Below, piece after piece: positions 45,819 to 55,085 of a stretch of 64,000 nt of DNA (positions within the stretch are counted from its first letter, which is position 1; the number at the start of each line of letters is the position of its first letter). Under the pieces are notes generated by a model. The model made no database searches and was not told where the DNA came from. It was given only the letters and a program-made list of their open reading frames with translations. Where the stretch lies: contig NZ_CP121208.1 in assembly GCF_029625435.1 (NCBI RefSeq), forward strand, positions 1,426,001 through 1,490,000, written 5' to 3'. This DNA comes from Arcanobacterium canis (GTDB taxonomy: Bacteria > Actinomycetota > Actinomycetes > Actinomycetales > Actinomycetaceae). The translations under genes and the position numbers were made by a program.

Positions 45819-46696
45819 GCTTGCTTCAATTTTTTGCAGATTTAGCAAATCCGAATCTGGCCTTCCTGCCGCGAGCCCTCCTCGTTGCCGCTTTGTCATC
45901 GATTCTTTGCGGCGTCGTGGGAGTACACGTCGTGCTGCGTGGACTTTCGTTCGTCGGTGATGCACTGTCCCACGCCGTGTTCCCAGGAATCGCGATTGCC
46001 TTTGCGCTCCAAGGCTCGATTCTTCTAGGCGGAGCGATCGCTGGTGTCGTGGTGGCAGTGCTCATTGCGTCCTTCTCGCAAAATCGGCGGCTGCGCGAAG
46101 ACTCTGTCATCGGCGTTTTCTTCGTTGCCGCATTCGCACTCGGTCTGCTCATTGTGTCGCGCACACCGGGCTACACGGGGTCTCTCGAATCACTACTTTT
46201 TGGTTCGCTCACAGGTGTGACTAACACGAATATTTTGCAGGCCCTCGGTGTGGGATCGGTGATCGTGGCGATCCTCGTCATCACGCATTCACGCATCACC
46301 CTTGTCAGCGTTGATCGTGAGTTCGCGCGGGCACAAGGACTGAAAGTATTCTGGATTGACTTGCTGCTCTTTATCGTCATTTCTGCAGCAGTCGTCATTT
46401 CAGTGCAGACCATCGGCAATATTTTGGTTCTTGCGTTGCTTGTGGCCCCCGCTGCAACAGCACGCCTGCTCACCGACCGTGTGCTCCCCATGATGCTCAT
46501 CGGGCCCGCTGTCGGTGCCTTCTCAGCTTTCGTCGGAATTTGGCTTTCGTGGGCGTGGGATCTTCCGTCCGGCGCGGCAATTGTGTTGGTTGCCACTGTC
46601 ATCTTTATCCTGGTGTGGACATGTGCGCCTCGACGCGGTCTTCTTGCATCAGTTCGTCATTCACACAGGAAAGCTACCCCCGCGCCGACGTCGTAG
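45815..46696 (+). CDS. Metal ABC transporter permease (anchored-repeat type)
   Basis: A 293-aa permease of the ZnuB/TroC family with about eight membrane helices. The family block GLSFVGDALSHAVFPGIAIAF is present. The later helices (LVLALLVAPAATARLLTDR) are typical. It pairs with the ATPase to complete the importer; it ends at 46696, with CGACGTCG overlapping its last codons. No terminator is visible directly after it. Confidence 0.92.
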   Translation: MSLLQFFADLANPNLAFLPRALLVAALSSILCGVVGVHVVLRGLSFVGDALSHAVFPGIAIAFALQGSILLGGAIAGVVVAVLIASFSQNRRLREDSVIGVFFVAAFALGLLIVSRTPGYTGSLESLLFGSLTGVTNTNILQALGVGSVIVAILVITHSRITLVSVDREFARAQGLKVFWIDLLLFIVISAAVVISVQTIGNILVLALLVAPAATARLLTDRVLPMMLIGPAVGAFSAFVGIWLSWAWDLPSGAAIVLVATVIFILVWTCAPRRGLLASVRHSHRKATPAPTS

Positions 46697-46750
46697 CTCG
46701 GGTGACAGCTGAGCGGCCGACGTCGATGGTACAGTTGCGCCCCGACGTCG
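46686..46750. repeat. Three CGACGTCG octamers in 65 bp
   Basis: CGACGTCG occurs at 46686-46693, 46718-46725 and 46743-46750. The first ends the permease gene, the others are in the 140-bp gap before the DoxX-like gene. It is the densest cluster of this octamer in the window. It may be a regulatory array, or chance clustering of a genome-wide motif. Confidence 0.5.
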
Positions 46751-46836
46751 TGAGGCAGGAGAAAACGCACAGTTTTCTCAAGCTAAATTCTCCACATCCC
46801 TGTTACCCTGCCAAGCGGGTGCGGTTTAATAGAGGT

Positions 46837-47346
46837 ATGAGTATTTTGCAGAAGATTTCTCGTCCGCTTCTCGCCGCCCCCTTCATTAGCGGCGGTCTGG
46901 ATGCGCTCATGAAGCCGGCAGAGCACCGCGAGCGCACCCACATTCTGCTTGACCTTGCACGCAAAACCGGATGCCCAGTGGCAGACGCAGACGTCGCGCC
47001 AGCAACGATTGATGCAGCTACTCGTATCACCGCAACTGTGATTGCGCTCAGTGGCCTGGCATTAGCGACTGGCCGACTTCCACGCTCAGCAGCATTGATT
47101 CTTGGCACGCTTCAGATTCCTCTTGCCCTGGCGAATAACCCGTTCTGGCTGCACGAAGGAGCCCAACGCAAGCGTGATCTGGCAGGTTTGGTTCAGAATG
47201 CTGGTTTGATCGGCGGTGCGCTGATGGCTGCACGAGATCGTAGCGGCGCGCCTAGTCTGGGTTGGCGGGCAAATAGACTTGCAGATGAAATCTCACAGTC
47301 AGCATCAGCAAAGTTTGAGGCCATCGGCGCGCAGGTGAGCGCATGA
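46837..47346 (+). CDS. DoxX family membrane protein
   Basis: A 169-aa DoxX-like protein: ISRPLLAAPFISGGLDALMKP at the N-terminus, then hydrophobic segments ALSGLALATGRLP and AALILGTLQIPLALANNPFW. The ATG at 46837 follows AGAGG closely. DoxX proteins are small four-helix membrane proteins, some linked to oxidative stress; the substrate is unknown. It overlaps the aroA start by 4 nt, so it is co-transcribed with aroA and rsgA. Confidence 0.85.
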   Translation: MSILQKISRPLLAAPFISGGLDALMKPAEHRERTHILLDLARKTGCPVADADVAPATIDAATRITATVIALSGLALATGRLPRSAALILGTLQIPLALANNPFWLHEGAQRKRDLAGLVQNAGLIGGALMAARDRSGAPSLGWRANRLADEISQSASAKFEAIGAQVSA

Positions 47347-48599
47347 CGTGGTGCGCACCTCGCGCATCTGCGATCAACGCTCGGGTGGTCCTTCCGGGGT
47401 CGAAATCACTGACCAACCGCTATCTCATTCTCGCGGCTCTTGGCCGGCAGACAGCTGTCATTCACGAGCCCCTTGATGCGCGTGATACTGAACTCATGGT
47501 TCACGCTCTACAAGCACTAGGGGTTCGTATCGAGAGATCTGATCGCGAGTGGAGGGTTACTCCCGGGCCACTGCACTCGGGCCATATTCACGCGGGACTT
47601 TCTGGCACAGTGATGCGTTTTATCACGCCTATCGCTGCTCTGGCCAACGGTGACGTGACCATTGATGGAGACCAGGCGGCTCGCACGCGGCCAATGGCCG
47701 GGCTTGTCAACGCACTTCGGCTCGCAGGTGTTGACGCCCAGGGTAGCCACCTTCCCATTTGTGTTCGCGGCAGCGGATCAATCACAGGCGGCGACGTGGA
47801 AGTTGACGCATCGGCGTCGTCACAGTTTGTCTCTGCCTTGCTCATGGCTGGTACACGGATGGAGCAGGGGCTGACGTTGCGCCATATTGGTTCCTCACTG
47901 CCCTCACTTCCTCATATCGAGATGACGCTCGATTGCCTCACGCGCGCCGGAGTTGATGCGCACACGTTGGAACCGGGAGTATGGCGCGTCGAACCAGGAC
48001 CACTTCATCTTGGCCAGGTGAGTGTCGAACCGGATCTGACGAACGCCGGCGCGTTCCTCGCCGCAGCAATGGTCACCGGTGGACAGATCACCATTCCATG
48101 GCCGGTCCACACCACCCAAGCGGGAGATGCATTCGGGACGATCTTTGAGCAGATGGGAGCTGATATCGAGCGTGGCGATGGCGAACTTCGTCTTCGTGGC
48201 CCACGCACTATCCGTCCGCTCCACCTGGACGCGGCCAACGTCGGCGAACTCGTTCCTACGCTGGCAGCCGTCGCACTATTTGCCACTGGCCCGTCACGTC
48301 TGTGGAATATTGGCCATTTGCGCGGGCACGAAACTGATCGTCTTGCAGCACTCGAGCAATCCCTCACTGCTCTTGGGGCACAGGTAAAGACGGGCGACGG
48401 CTGGTTGGAAATTTCACCACCAACCTCGCAACAGCCAGCTGCCCTCAAAGCTTATGGCGACCATCGCATGGCGATGTTCGCAGCGATTGCTGGACTACGC
48501 GTCCCCGTCACACTTGACCACCTGGAAGAAACTGCGAAAACTCTGCCCCAGTTCCACGCGCTGTGGAAGCAGATGATCAACGATTCGGAGAAAAAATGA
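47343..48599 (+). CDS. aroA: 3-phosphoshikimate 1-carboxyvinyltransferase
   Basis: A 418-aa EPSP synthase with the two-domain repeat. Motifs: VLPGSKSLTNRYLILAALG (PEP and shikimate-3-P site), GLSGTVMRFITPIAAL, DGDQAARTRPM and RGHETDRLAALEQSL. It joins PEP to shikimate 3-phosphate in the shikimate pathway. It starts inside the DoxX stop codon and ends inside the rsgA start (ATGA). Confidence 0.94.
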   Translation: MTWCAPRASAINARVVLPGSKSLTNRYLILAALGRQTAVIHEPLDARDTELMVHALQALGVRIERSDREWRVTPGPLHSGHIHAGLSGTVMRFITPIAALANGDVTIDGDQAARTRPMAGLVNALRLAGVDAQGSHLPICVRGSGSITGGDVEVDASASSQFVSALLMAGTRMEQGLTLRHIGSSLPSLPHIEMTLDCLTRAGVDAHTLEPGVWRVEPGPLHLGQVSVEPDLTNAGAFLAAAMVTGGQITIPWPVHTTQAGDAFGTIFEQMGADIERGDGELRLRGPRTIRPLHLDAANVGELVPTLAAVALFATGPSRLWNIGHLRGHETDRLAALEQSLTALGAQVKTGDGWLEISPPTSQQPAALKAYGDHRMAMFAAIAGLRVPVTLDHLEETAKTLPQFHALWKQMINDSEKK

Positions 48600-49603
48600 G
48601 CCGCAGAGATATCGGCACCGACGATCCTCGCGTCCGCGTTCGCCCAGGGAAGGGCTCACGGCCTCGCACAAAGATCCGCCCCGACTACTCGTCGGCACGC
48701 CGCGGACGCCTCCTGCGCATTGATCGCGGACGTTACCTCGTGCGTATGCTCGACGACGGCACTGAAGTAACGGCCGTCAAGGCACGCGAACTTGGCCGCG
48801 GTAAACTCGCAATTGGCGACGTCGTCGCGGTGGTCGGTGACCTATCAGGCAGGAAAGATACGCTGGCACGCATCGCATCAATTGATGAGCGAACCACGAT
48901 TCTGCGTCGGACAGCAGAAGAGGGTGAAGCCAGCGGAACCGAACGGATCATCGTTGCCAACGCCGATCAGCTCCTCATCGTCACTGCACTCGCAAAGCCC
49001 AAACCGCGGCCGGGAATGATTGACCGCTGCCTTGTCGCTGCTTACGACGCCGGAATGACCCCGATTCTCATGCTCACTAAAGCCGACTTGGGCGATGCCG
49101 ATGAGCTTCTCACATTGTATAAACCGCTCGATTTGACCATTCTCATTTCCTCAACAGCACCCGGAAATCCTCACACCGATCTCTCTGACGTACGAGCGGC
49201 TCTGACCGGGCATGTTTCTGTACTCGTGGGGCACTCGGGCGTGGGTAAATCGACACTCATCAATGCACTTGTCGAAGGTGCTGGACGAGAAACAGGGCAC
49301 GTGAATGAAGTCACCGGACGCGGACGGCACACGTCAACGTCGGCGATGGCATTTGATTTTCCTGGAGGCGCGATCATCGACACTCCAGGGGTACGAACGT
49401 TTGGTCTGGCGCACGTTGGGCCTGCAGAGTTGCTTCGAGGGTTTCCTGATTTGGAACAGATCACTGACCGGTTCTGTCCACGCGGCTGCAGTCATGAAGA
49501 AGCTGCACTCGATTGCGCACTATCCGAGGTGACCGACCCGCGTTTGATCGCACGCGTTGCATCGTTCCGCCGTCTGCTGCAAGCGAAGACGGAAAATGAC
49601 TAA
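48596..49603 (+). CDS. rsgA: Ribosome small-subunit GTPase RsgA
   Basis: A 335-aa circularly permuted GTPase; the ATG at 48596 overlaps the aroA stop by 4 nt. N-terminal OB fold (about residues 20-90), then G4 (LTKAD), G1 (GHSGVGKST) and G3 (IIDTPG) in permuted order. A C-terminal zinc site FCPRGCSHEEAALDC. It matures the 30S subunit. Last gene of the DoxX-aroA-rsgA run. Confidence 0.94.
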   Translation: MSRRDIGTDDPRVRVRPGKGSRPRTKIRPDYSSARRGRLLRIDRGRYLVRMLDDGTEVTAVKARELGRGKLAIGDVVAVVGDLSGRKDTLARIASIDERTTILRRTAEEGEASGTERIIVANADQLLIVTALAKPKPRPGMIDRCLVAAYDAGMTPILMLTKADLGDADELLTLYKPLDLTILISSTAPGNPHTDLSDVRAALTGHVSVLVGHSGVGKSTLINALVEGAGRETGHVNEVTGRGRHTSTSAMAFDFPGGAIIDTPGVRTFGLAHVGPAELLRGFPDLEQITDRFCPRGCSHEEAALDCALSEVTDPRLIARVASFRRLLQAKTEND

Positions 49604-49769
49604 TTCCAAATAGCGGAATGATTTATCTCGTTTTTCGTTCGCGGTGTGGGACAGAGGATGTTGCGCGGTACACTGACTGAGTGAGAAGGCTCGCCCATTT
49701 CTTACTTGCACTGGGTGGTCTAAAACGGTTGAATTCTATCAATACGAACCGAGTTATTGGAGGAACAGC

Positions 49770-50264
49770 GTGGAAAAGGAAATCCTGAGCTGGGACATGT
49801 TCGGCGATGCAACGCGTGAACTGGCAACCAACATTTGGGAGTCCGGCTACAGGCCCGACCTAATCGTCTGCGTGGCACGCGGCGGTCTTATTCCCGCCGG
49901 CGCGATGGCATACGCGCTCGATATGAAGCCCGTTCTGGTGATGAACGTGGAGTTCTACACGAAGATCGGTGAGACTCTTCCCGATCCACGCCTACTCAAT
50001 CCTCTTCCAGACTTCTCGGCACTGAAAGATTCAAAGGTTCTCATTGTTGACGATGTTGTGGATTCCGGCCGTACCTTGAAGTACGTCCAAGAACTGTGCG
50101 AAGCCAACGGTGTTGGTGAGATGCGTCTTGCCGTGATTTATGAAAAGCCGACGTCGGTACTCAAGGCCGACTACGTCTGGCGCGATACCGATTTGTGGAT
50201 TACTTTCCCGTGGTCGGAGAAGGATCCGGTCAACGCTGGCGAAAATTACGTCAAAGTTGACTGA
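49770..50264 (+). CDS. Purine/xanthine phosphoribosyltransferase-like protein
   Basis: A 164-aa PRTase with the PRPP-binding loop VLIVDDVVDSGRTLK. Starts at GTG 49770 after TTGGAGGA. The N-terminal CVARGGLIPAGAMAYAL fits the hypoxanthine-guanine or xanthine PRTase group. It salvages a purine base, most likely xanthine or guanine, by transferring ribose 5-phosphate. Single gene with its own terminator. The exact base is not assigned. Confidence 0.8.
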   Translation: MEKEILSWDMFGDATRELATNIWESGYRPDLIVCVARGGLIPAGAMAYALDMKPVLVMNVEFYTKIGETLPDPRLLNPLPDFSALKDSKVLIVDDVVDSGRTLKYVQELCEANGVGEMRLAVIYEKPTSVLKADYVWRDTDLWITFPWSEKDPVNAGENYVKVD

Positions 50265-50273
50265 GAGTTCAGA

Positions 50274-50303
50274 AAAGGAGGCGCCTTCGGGGCCTCCTTT
50301 TTG
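50274..50303 (+). terminator. Rho-independent terminator
   Basis: A 10-bp stem (AAAAGGAGGC with GCCTCCTTTT) with an inner CC-TTCG-GG tetraloop hairpin and a T-run, 10 nt after the PRTase gene. Confidence 0.85.
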
Positions 50304-50371
50304 TTGCAATCACACGGTGACGGACAAGTGAACATGAAAAAGTGTCATACCCTGTTCGCTATGGTTGAGGT

Positions 50372-51556
50372 ATGAAAATTCTTCACACTTCTGATTGGCA
50401 CTTTGGACGTACCCTTCATGGGGCGGACCTCACGCAGGCATTTGAACTGTGGTGCGATCATGTCGTGGAGCTTGCCAGCGATGTTGATGCAGTCTTAGTT
50501 TCCGGCGATATCTTTGACCGCGGCGTTCCACCCGTCGCTATGGTGTCATTGCTATCGCACACTTTACGTCGGCTTGTCGAGCGCACGCAGGTCATCATCA
50601 CCTCTGGAAATCATGATTCTGCTGGTCGTTTGGGCTTTGTTTCTGATCTTTTGAAAGATGGCCTGACGTTACGTACTCGTGCCACGGATGTGGCTGTCCC
50701 CATTCCCGTAAGAGACGCCCAGGGTCGTATTGGCGCAATCGTGTACGGCATTCCGTACCTCGAACCTGATATTGCAAAGAACGAACTCAGCTCGGATGGC
50801 ATACCGTTGAGCCGTAGTCACGAAGCAGTCCTCAGTGCCGCACTGAAACATATTCGCGCAGATATCACCGAAGGCGAGTACGCGGGTATGGACGTTCCTC
50901 GAATCGTGATGGCACATGCGTTTATTGTTGGAGGCGAGCCCTCTGAATCTGAACGCAATCTTCATATTGGTGGCGTTGACAGCGCACCATCGGGGATCTT
51001 CAATCTTGGCCTCGATTTGCCCGGCGGTGGGATCGATTACGTGGCACTCGGTCATCTTCATGGCCCCCAGAAAGTTGGTTCGGACACCCCCGCAATGCGC
51101 TACAGCGGTTCCCCTGTCGCCTTCTCCTTCTCTGAAGAGAACCACAAGAAATCGAGCGTTTTGGTTGACTTTGCGCAGGCACATACTCCGACAATCTCGC
51201 TTATCCCCGCCCCGGTTGAGCGCCCGTTAGCGACCATTCGTGGAACATTTGACGAAATTATTTCGCCTCGCTATCGATCCCACCACAATTCTTATGTTCG
51301 CGTGTATGTCACTGATGACTCACGCCCTCAGAATCTCGTTGCACGATTAAAAAAGCATTTCCCATATCTACTCGAATGCCAACATGCACCGCTCTCACGC
51401 CCTCAACACCATGTCACTATGGCAGCAATCAAGAACGATCCTTTAACCGTGATCAACGATTTTTTCGACAATGCCGGCGGACGTCCCATGACAGCTGAAG
51501 AGCGTCAGCTCATCGCACAAGCATGGGAATTGGCCACGAAGGAGAATGAGCGATGA
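50372..51556 (+). CDS. sbcD: Exonuclease SbcD (Mre11-like)
   Basis: A 394-aa nuclease subunit with the metallophosphoesterase motifs MKILHTSDWHFGRTL, VSGDIFDRG, ITSGNHDSAGR and VALGHLHGPQ. It forms the SbcCD complex that trims hairpins and DNA ends. Its stop overlaps the sbcC start by 4 nt (ATGA). Confidence 0.95.
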   Translation: MKILHTSDWHFGRTLHGADLTQAFELWCDHVVELASDVDAVLVSGDIFDRGVPPVAMVSLLSHTLRRLVERTQVIITSGNHDSAGRLGFVSDLLKDGLTLRTRATDVAVPIPVRDAQGRIGAIVYGIPYLEPDIAKNELSSDGIPLSRSHEAVLSAALKHIRADITEGEYAGMDVPRIVMAHAFIVGGEPSESERNLHIGGVDSAPSGIFNLGLDLPGGGIDYVALGHLHGPQKVGSDTPAMRYSGSPVAFSFSEENHKKSSVLVDFAQAHTPTISLIPAPVERPLATIRGTFDEIISPRYRSHHNSYVRVYVTDDSRPQNLVARLKKHFPYLLECQHAPLSRPQHHVTMAAIKNDPLTVINDFFDNAGGRPMTAEERQLIAQAWELATKENER

Positions 51557-54500
51557 AGCTTCTACGTCTTGAATTTTGCGGTATTGGCCCCTTCGGAGGG
51601 CACCAAGTCATCGACTTCACTTCCCTCACTTCCGATGGTCTTTTTCTCCTAGAGGGGCCAACCGGAAGTGGAAAATCCACGATTATTGATGCAGTCGTCT
51701 ACGCATTGTACGGCGACGTCGCTTCGAACGACTCAACGAAAGAACGCGTGAGGTCTTCTCATGCACTTTCCGACGTCGAATCGTACATCGATCTTGTCTT
51801 TGAAGTTGCTTCAGGCATCTACCGTGTGCGCCGCACACCGCCGTGGCAGCGCCCAAAAGCACGAGGCACCGGATACACCACAGTAAATTCCTCTGCGCAG
51901 CTCTGGCGGATGTCTCAAGCTGCCGTTGATGAGGGCCATTGGCAAACAGGGCAGGCCTTAGCGGCGAAGGCCCGTGAGACTGGTGAGGAACTCAAGGCAA
52001 TTCTCGGGCTCACGCGTGAACAGTTTGTCCAGACAGTTGTCCTTCCTCAAGGGAAGTTTGCCCAGTTCCTCCGGTTGAAGTCACAGGAGCGATCAGAGCT
52101 CCTTGAGTCGCTTTTTGGCACAGCTGATTATCAGAAACTTGCCGATAAGCTCGCTAAGGATTCTCGTATGGCCAGAAGTGCGGTAGATGAGGCACGCCGT
52201 CGTTTCATCACGTCAGTCGAAACCTGGCGCGGGAATGCAGGTGTTCAGGAATGGACTCATCACGTCGGTACGCTCCTCGAACAGATTGTCGATGAAACCG
52301 ACGAATCAGTCCTCAATGTCATGGCAGATGTCGAAGCCGAGTTATCTACACAGTATGAGGAAGCAAAGACTGTGTGCGAAAAACTCACGGAAGACGAGAC
52401 GGCTGCCCGGGCGTATCTTGCGCAAGCAACTGCACTGCGTTCATTACTTCTCGAACGTTCGCAATTGCTGGAAAGACGTGATGACCTCGACCAACGTCGC
52501 CCTGTTATCGACAAGTTCCGCTCTCAAATTGCTGCGCACCAACGCGCTGTTGTCCCCGCGAATCGGTTAGACGAGGTAACCACAACACAAAAGGATGTGC
52601 AGAAAGCGCGACAAACATGCTACGAAGCGTGGGATAACACATCACGTGCAGACCTGGCCGCCAAGTTCGACTCTGCCAGTGGCAATGTGGACACCCTCAT
52701 CGAGCTGGCACAATCAGCGCTTAGTGAAAGCGAAAAATGCCTCCAAAGTCTCGATGCCCAATTTGGGTCTGCTCAACAGATCGTTCAGCTTGAAGACTCT
52801 GTTCCTGTCCTCGTTGCCAAACGTCAGCAGGCAGAAATTGAACGCGAGCAGGCACTGGACGATCTCGACGTCGCTCGCCGCAAGAAAGAATCACTTCCGC
52901 AGTTACTTGAAAAGCTCACAAGCAAGCGGACTCAGATACACACGATTACTGAGACTATCCCCCAGCTTGAAGCACGTGTCGCAGAACTCGTCACCCTTGA
53001 CCAAATTGCTCACGAGGTACTTGAACTACGCCGAACAGAGTCGGAAGATAAAAAGGACGCATCAGCAACCCTCGCAGCCGTTACTGCAGCGATCGAGGAT
53101 GAGGCAAAAATTACGGCTGAGTGGATTGGATCCAGCGCTGCACAGATCGCCCAACACCTTCACGATCATTCACCATGCCCTGTGTGTGGTTCCCTCGAAC
53201 ATCCCGATCCTGCTCCCGCCTCTGCGGTCAAGGCAACGCTTGACCAAGTGCAGGCTGCAAGTGATCGTACCCAGGAAGCTCGAACGAGATCTGATCAAGC
53301 GAGAAGTCGATTGGTTGCGACTCGTACCAAACTCAATGAAATGGTCAAACGCCTGGGCAATGAGACAGTTGACACGATCGCTGACTCGTTAAAAAAGACT
53401 CAGGATGCGTTGGATGATGCTTGCCGAGCTAAAGCGTCCGCCGATCGTATCGAAGAGCAAATCAGCAAAATACATCAGGATTCTGATACTTTGGCACAGA
53501 CGATCTCGGTACAAGAGGCGCTTATTGCATCAACGTCCGAACGTATCGCTGGAGTCAGTGAACAAATTAACTCTCACAAGGAACGTATTCAGGAGGCGTT
53601 GGCAGCGCACAATGCCAAAGATGCACGCAGCCTCATGTCACTGCTGAGAAGTGAACGTGATAAGTATTCGCTCGCTAACTCGACCACCCAAGAACTTCTC
53701 ACCCTTGCATCACACCTATTGTCCTCGCAACGTCGTGCTGAACAGGCATTACAAGAAGCGAAGATGTCCGCCAACGAAGTAACCGAGGCAATATTGTCTG
53801 CTCATGTGCTCACAGATTTCACTGAGCAAGTGGCCTCCTTCGAGCAAGAAGACGCAAAGATCCTTGGCCGACTTGAATCTGAAGATCTTGCTCAGCTCGA
53901 TGGGAGTGAAGATCCTCAGGTTGAGCTTGCACAGGAAGCCTTCGACCGTACACATGCCCAACTCATTGCCAGCAACGAGCGAGCGGTTGAAGCAAAGCGA
54001 AATCTCTGCGATGCTCATGCACATTTGATGAAGGCACAAAAGGCTCATGCACAGTGGGCTACCGAGGCCCAGAAAGCTGGGCCAATCGTTCGTCTCTCCC
54101 ACTTAGCAAATGCAGATGATGAATCGTCGAGAATCAAGATTCCACTTGGCGTGTGGGTACTCTTGCGACGTTTCGAGGTAGTCGTCGAACGTGCCAACGA
54201 ACACCTCGCAATATTCTCGCGAGGGCGATACGAACTGATCAGAGTGGACGAAGGAGAGAAAGGACGAAAACTTGGCCTAGGTATTGCTGTCATTGACCAC
54301 GAAGGTAGCGAAGGCGGCGACGTTCAACGCGCACCAAGTTCGCTTTCCGGCGGTGAAACGTTCTTCACCTCACTCGCACTCGCACTCGCACTCGCTGAAG
54401 TTGTACAAGAAGAAAATGGCGGCGTCCATATCGATACTCTGATGATTGACGAAGGCTTTGGCACTCTCTCAGCAGATGTCCGTGATGTTGTGATGCAGAC

Positions 54501-54633
54501 ACTCACTCAGCTCACCGATGACGGCCGGACTGTCGGAATTGTGTCACATGTGGAGGACTTGAAATCGATGATTCCGCAACGCGTTACAGTCATTCCCAGT
54601 GAGCGTGGATCGACTCTGCGCCAAATTAGTTAG
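51553..54633 (+). CDS. sbcC: Exonuclease subunit SbcC (Rad50-like)
   Basis: A 1026-aa SMC-like ATPase. Walker A GPTGSGKST is near residue 36. Long coiled coils flank the zinc hook C542-P-V-C545 (CPVCGSLEHP). The ABC signature is SLSGGETFF, with Walker B LMIDEGFGTL near the end. A small repeat of GCACTC codons encodes ALALALA in the head domain. It overlaps the convergent DUF6912 gene by 8 nt. Confidence 0.95.
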   Translation: MKLLRLEFCGIGPFGGHQVIDFTSLTSDGLFLLEGPTGSGKSTIIDAVVYALYGDVASNDSTKERVRSSHALSDVESYIDLVFEVASGIYRVRRTPPWQRPKARGTGYTTVNSSAQLWRMSQAAVDEGHWQTGQALAAKARETGEELKAILGLTREQFVQTVVLPQGKFAQFLRLKSQERSELLESLFGTADYQKLADKLAKDSRMARSAVDEARRRFITSVETWRGNAGVQEWTHHVGTLLEQIVDETDESVLNVMADVEAELSTQYEEAKTVCEKLTEDETAARAYLAQATALRSLLLERSQLLERRDDLDQRRPVIDKFRSQIAAHQRAVVPANRLDEVTTTQKDVQKARQTCYEAWDNTSRADLAAKFDSASGNVDTLIELAQSALSESEKCLQSLDAQFGSAQQIVQLEDSVPVLVAKRQQAEIEREQALDDLDVARRKKESLPQLLEKLTSKRTQIHTITETIPQLEARVAELVTLDQIAHEVLELRRTESEDKKDASATLAAVTAAIEDEAKITAEWIGSSAAQIAQHLHDHSPCPVCGSLEHPDPAPASAVKATLDQVQAASDRTQEARTRSDQARSRLVATRTKLNEMVKRLGNETVDTIADSLKKTQDALDDACRAKASADRIEEQISKIHQDSDTLAQTISVQEALIASTSERIAGVSEQINSHKERIQEALAAHNAKDARSLMSLLRSERDKYSLANSTTQELLTLASHLLSSQRRAEQALQEAKMSANEVTEAILSAHVLTDFTEQVASFEQEDAKILGRLESEDLAQLDGSEDPQVELAQEAFDRTHAQLIASNERAVEAKRNLCDAHAHLMKAQKAHAQWATEAQKAGPIVRLSHLANADDESSRIKIPLGVWVLLRRFEVVVERANEHLAIFSRGRYELIRVDEGEKGRKLGLGIAVIDHEGSEGGDVQRAPSSLSGGETFFTSLALALALAEVVQEENGGVHIDTLMIDEGFGTLSADVRDVVMQTLTQLTDDGRTVGIVSHVEDLKSMIPQRVTVIPSERGSTLRQIS

Positions 54634-55081
54634 TTGCCATCATCGCGATCAGTGCGTCGCGTTCAATAACGTCATACCACAGCAGATCCACATCAGCACT
54701 GGCTTCAAATGCCACATCATCGCCTTCGCGCGCCGCCGCAATGATCTCGCGCGATTCATCTTCATCAACATGAATCGAATCAACGCGATCCCATGCCAAG
54801 GCGTCGATCAGGTGTACCCCTGTCTCGATTACCTGATCCTCAGCATTCGGAAGTTCAAGAGATGCGTGAGGCATGTCCGCACAGACCACCACACGACGCG
54901 GAGTTGGGCTATCGAACCGAAGCGAATCATCAGCTGCTGCTAAGAACGCAACATACTCGCGTTCTTCTTCATCTTGAGTTCCCAGCACCCGAACGAGGTC
55001 TGGCGTTACTGCATGGACGAGCCGAGGCGAAATTTCCGGCGCCGCAAGTTCTTCGGGTGTAAGTGGGACATATATACGCAT
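54626..55081 (-). CDS. DUF6912-like protein
   Basis: A 151-aa soluble acidic protein. The N-terminal MRIYVPLTPEELA, the segment AVTPDLVRVLGTQDEEEREYVAFLAAADDSLRF, and RRVVVCADMPH match a conserved actinobacterial protein of unknown function (DUF6912-type, from memory). The C-terminal EASADVDLLWYDVIERDALIAM completes it. The minus-strand gene converges on sbcC with 8-nt overlap, and lies 4 nt after the CpaE-like gene, so it may be its operon partner. Confidence 0.65.
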   Translation of the reverse strand: MRIYVPLTPEELAAPEISPRLVHAVTPDLVRVLGTQDEEEREYVAFLAAADDSLRFDSPTPRRVVVCADMPHASLELPNAEDQVIETGVHLIDALAWDRVDSIHVDEDESREIIAAAREGDDVAFEASADVDLLWYDVIERDALIAMMATN

Positions 55082-55085
55082 ATGC

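Noticed and set aside
54366-54402. GCACTC-type repeat resembling a microsatellite or short CRISPR-like array
   Set aside because: It is a codon repeat (ALALALA) inside the sbcC head domain with no spacers.
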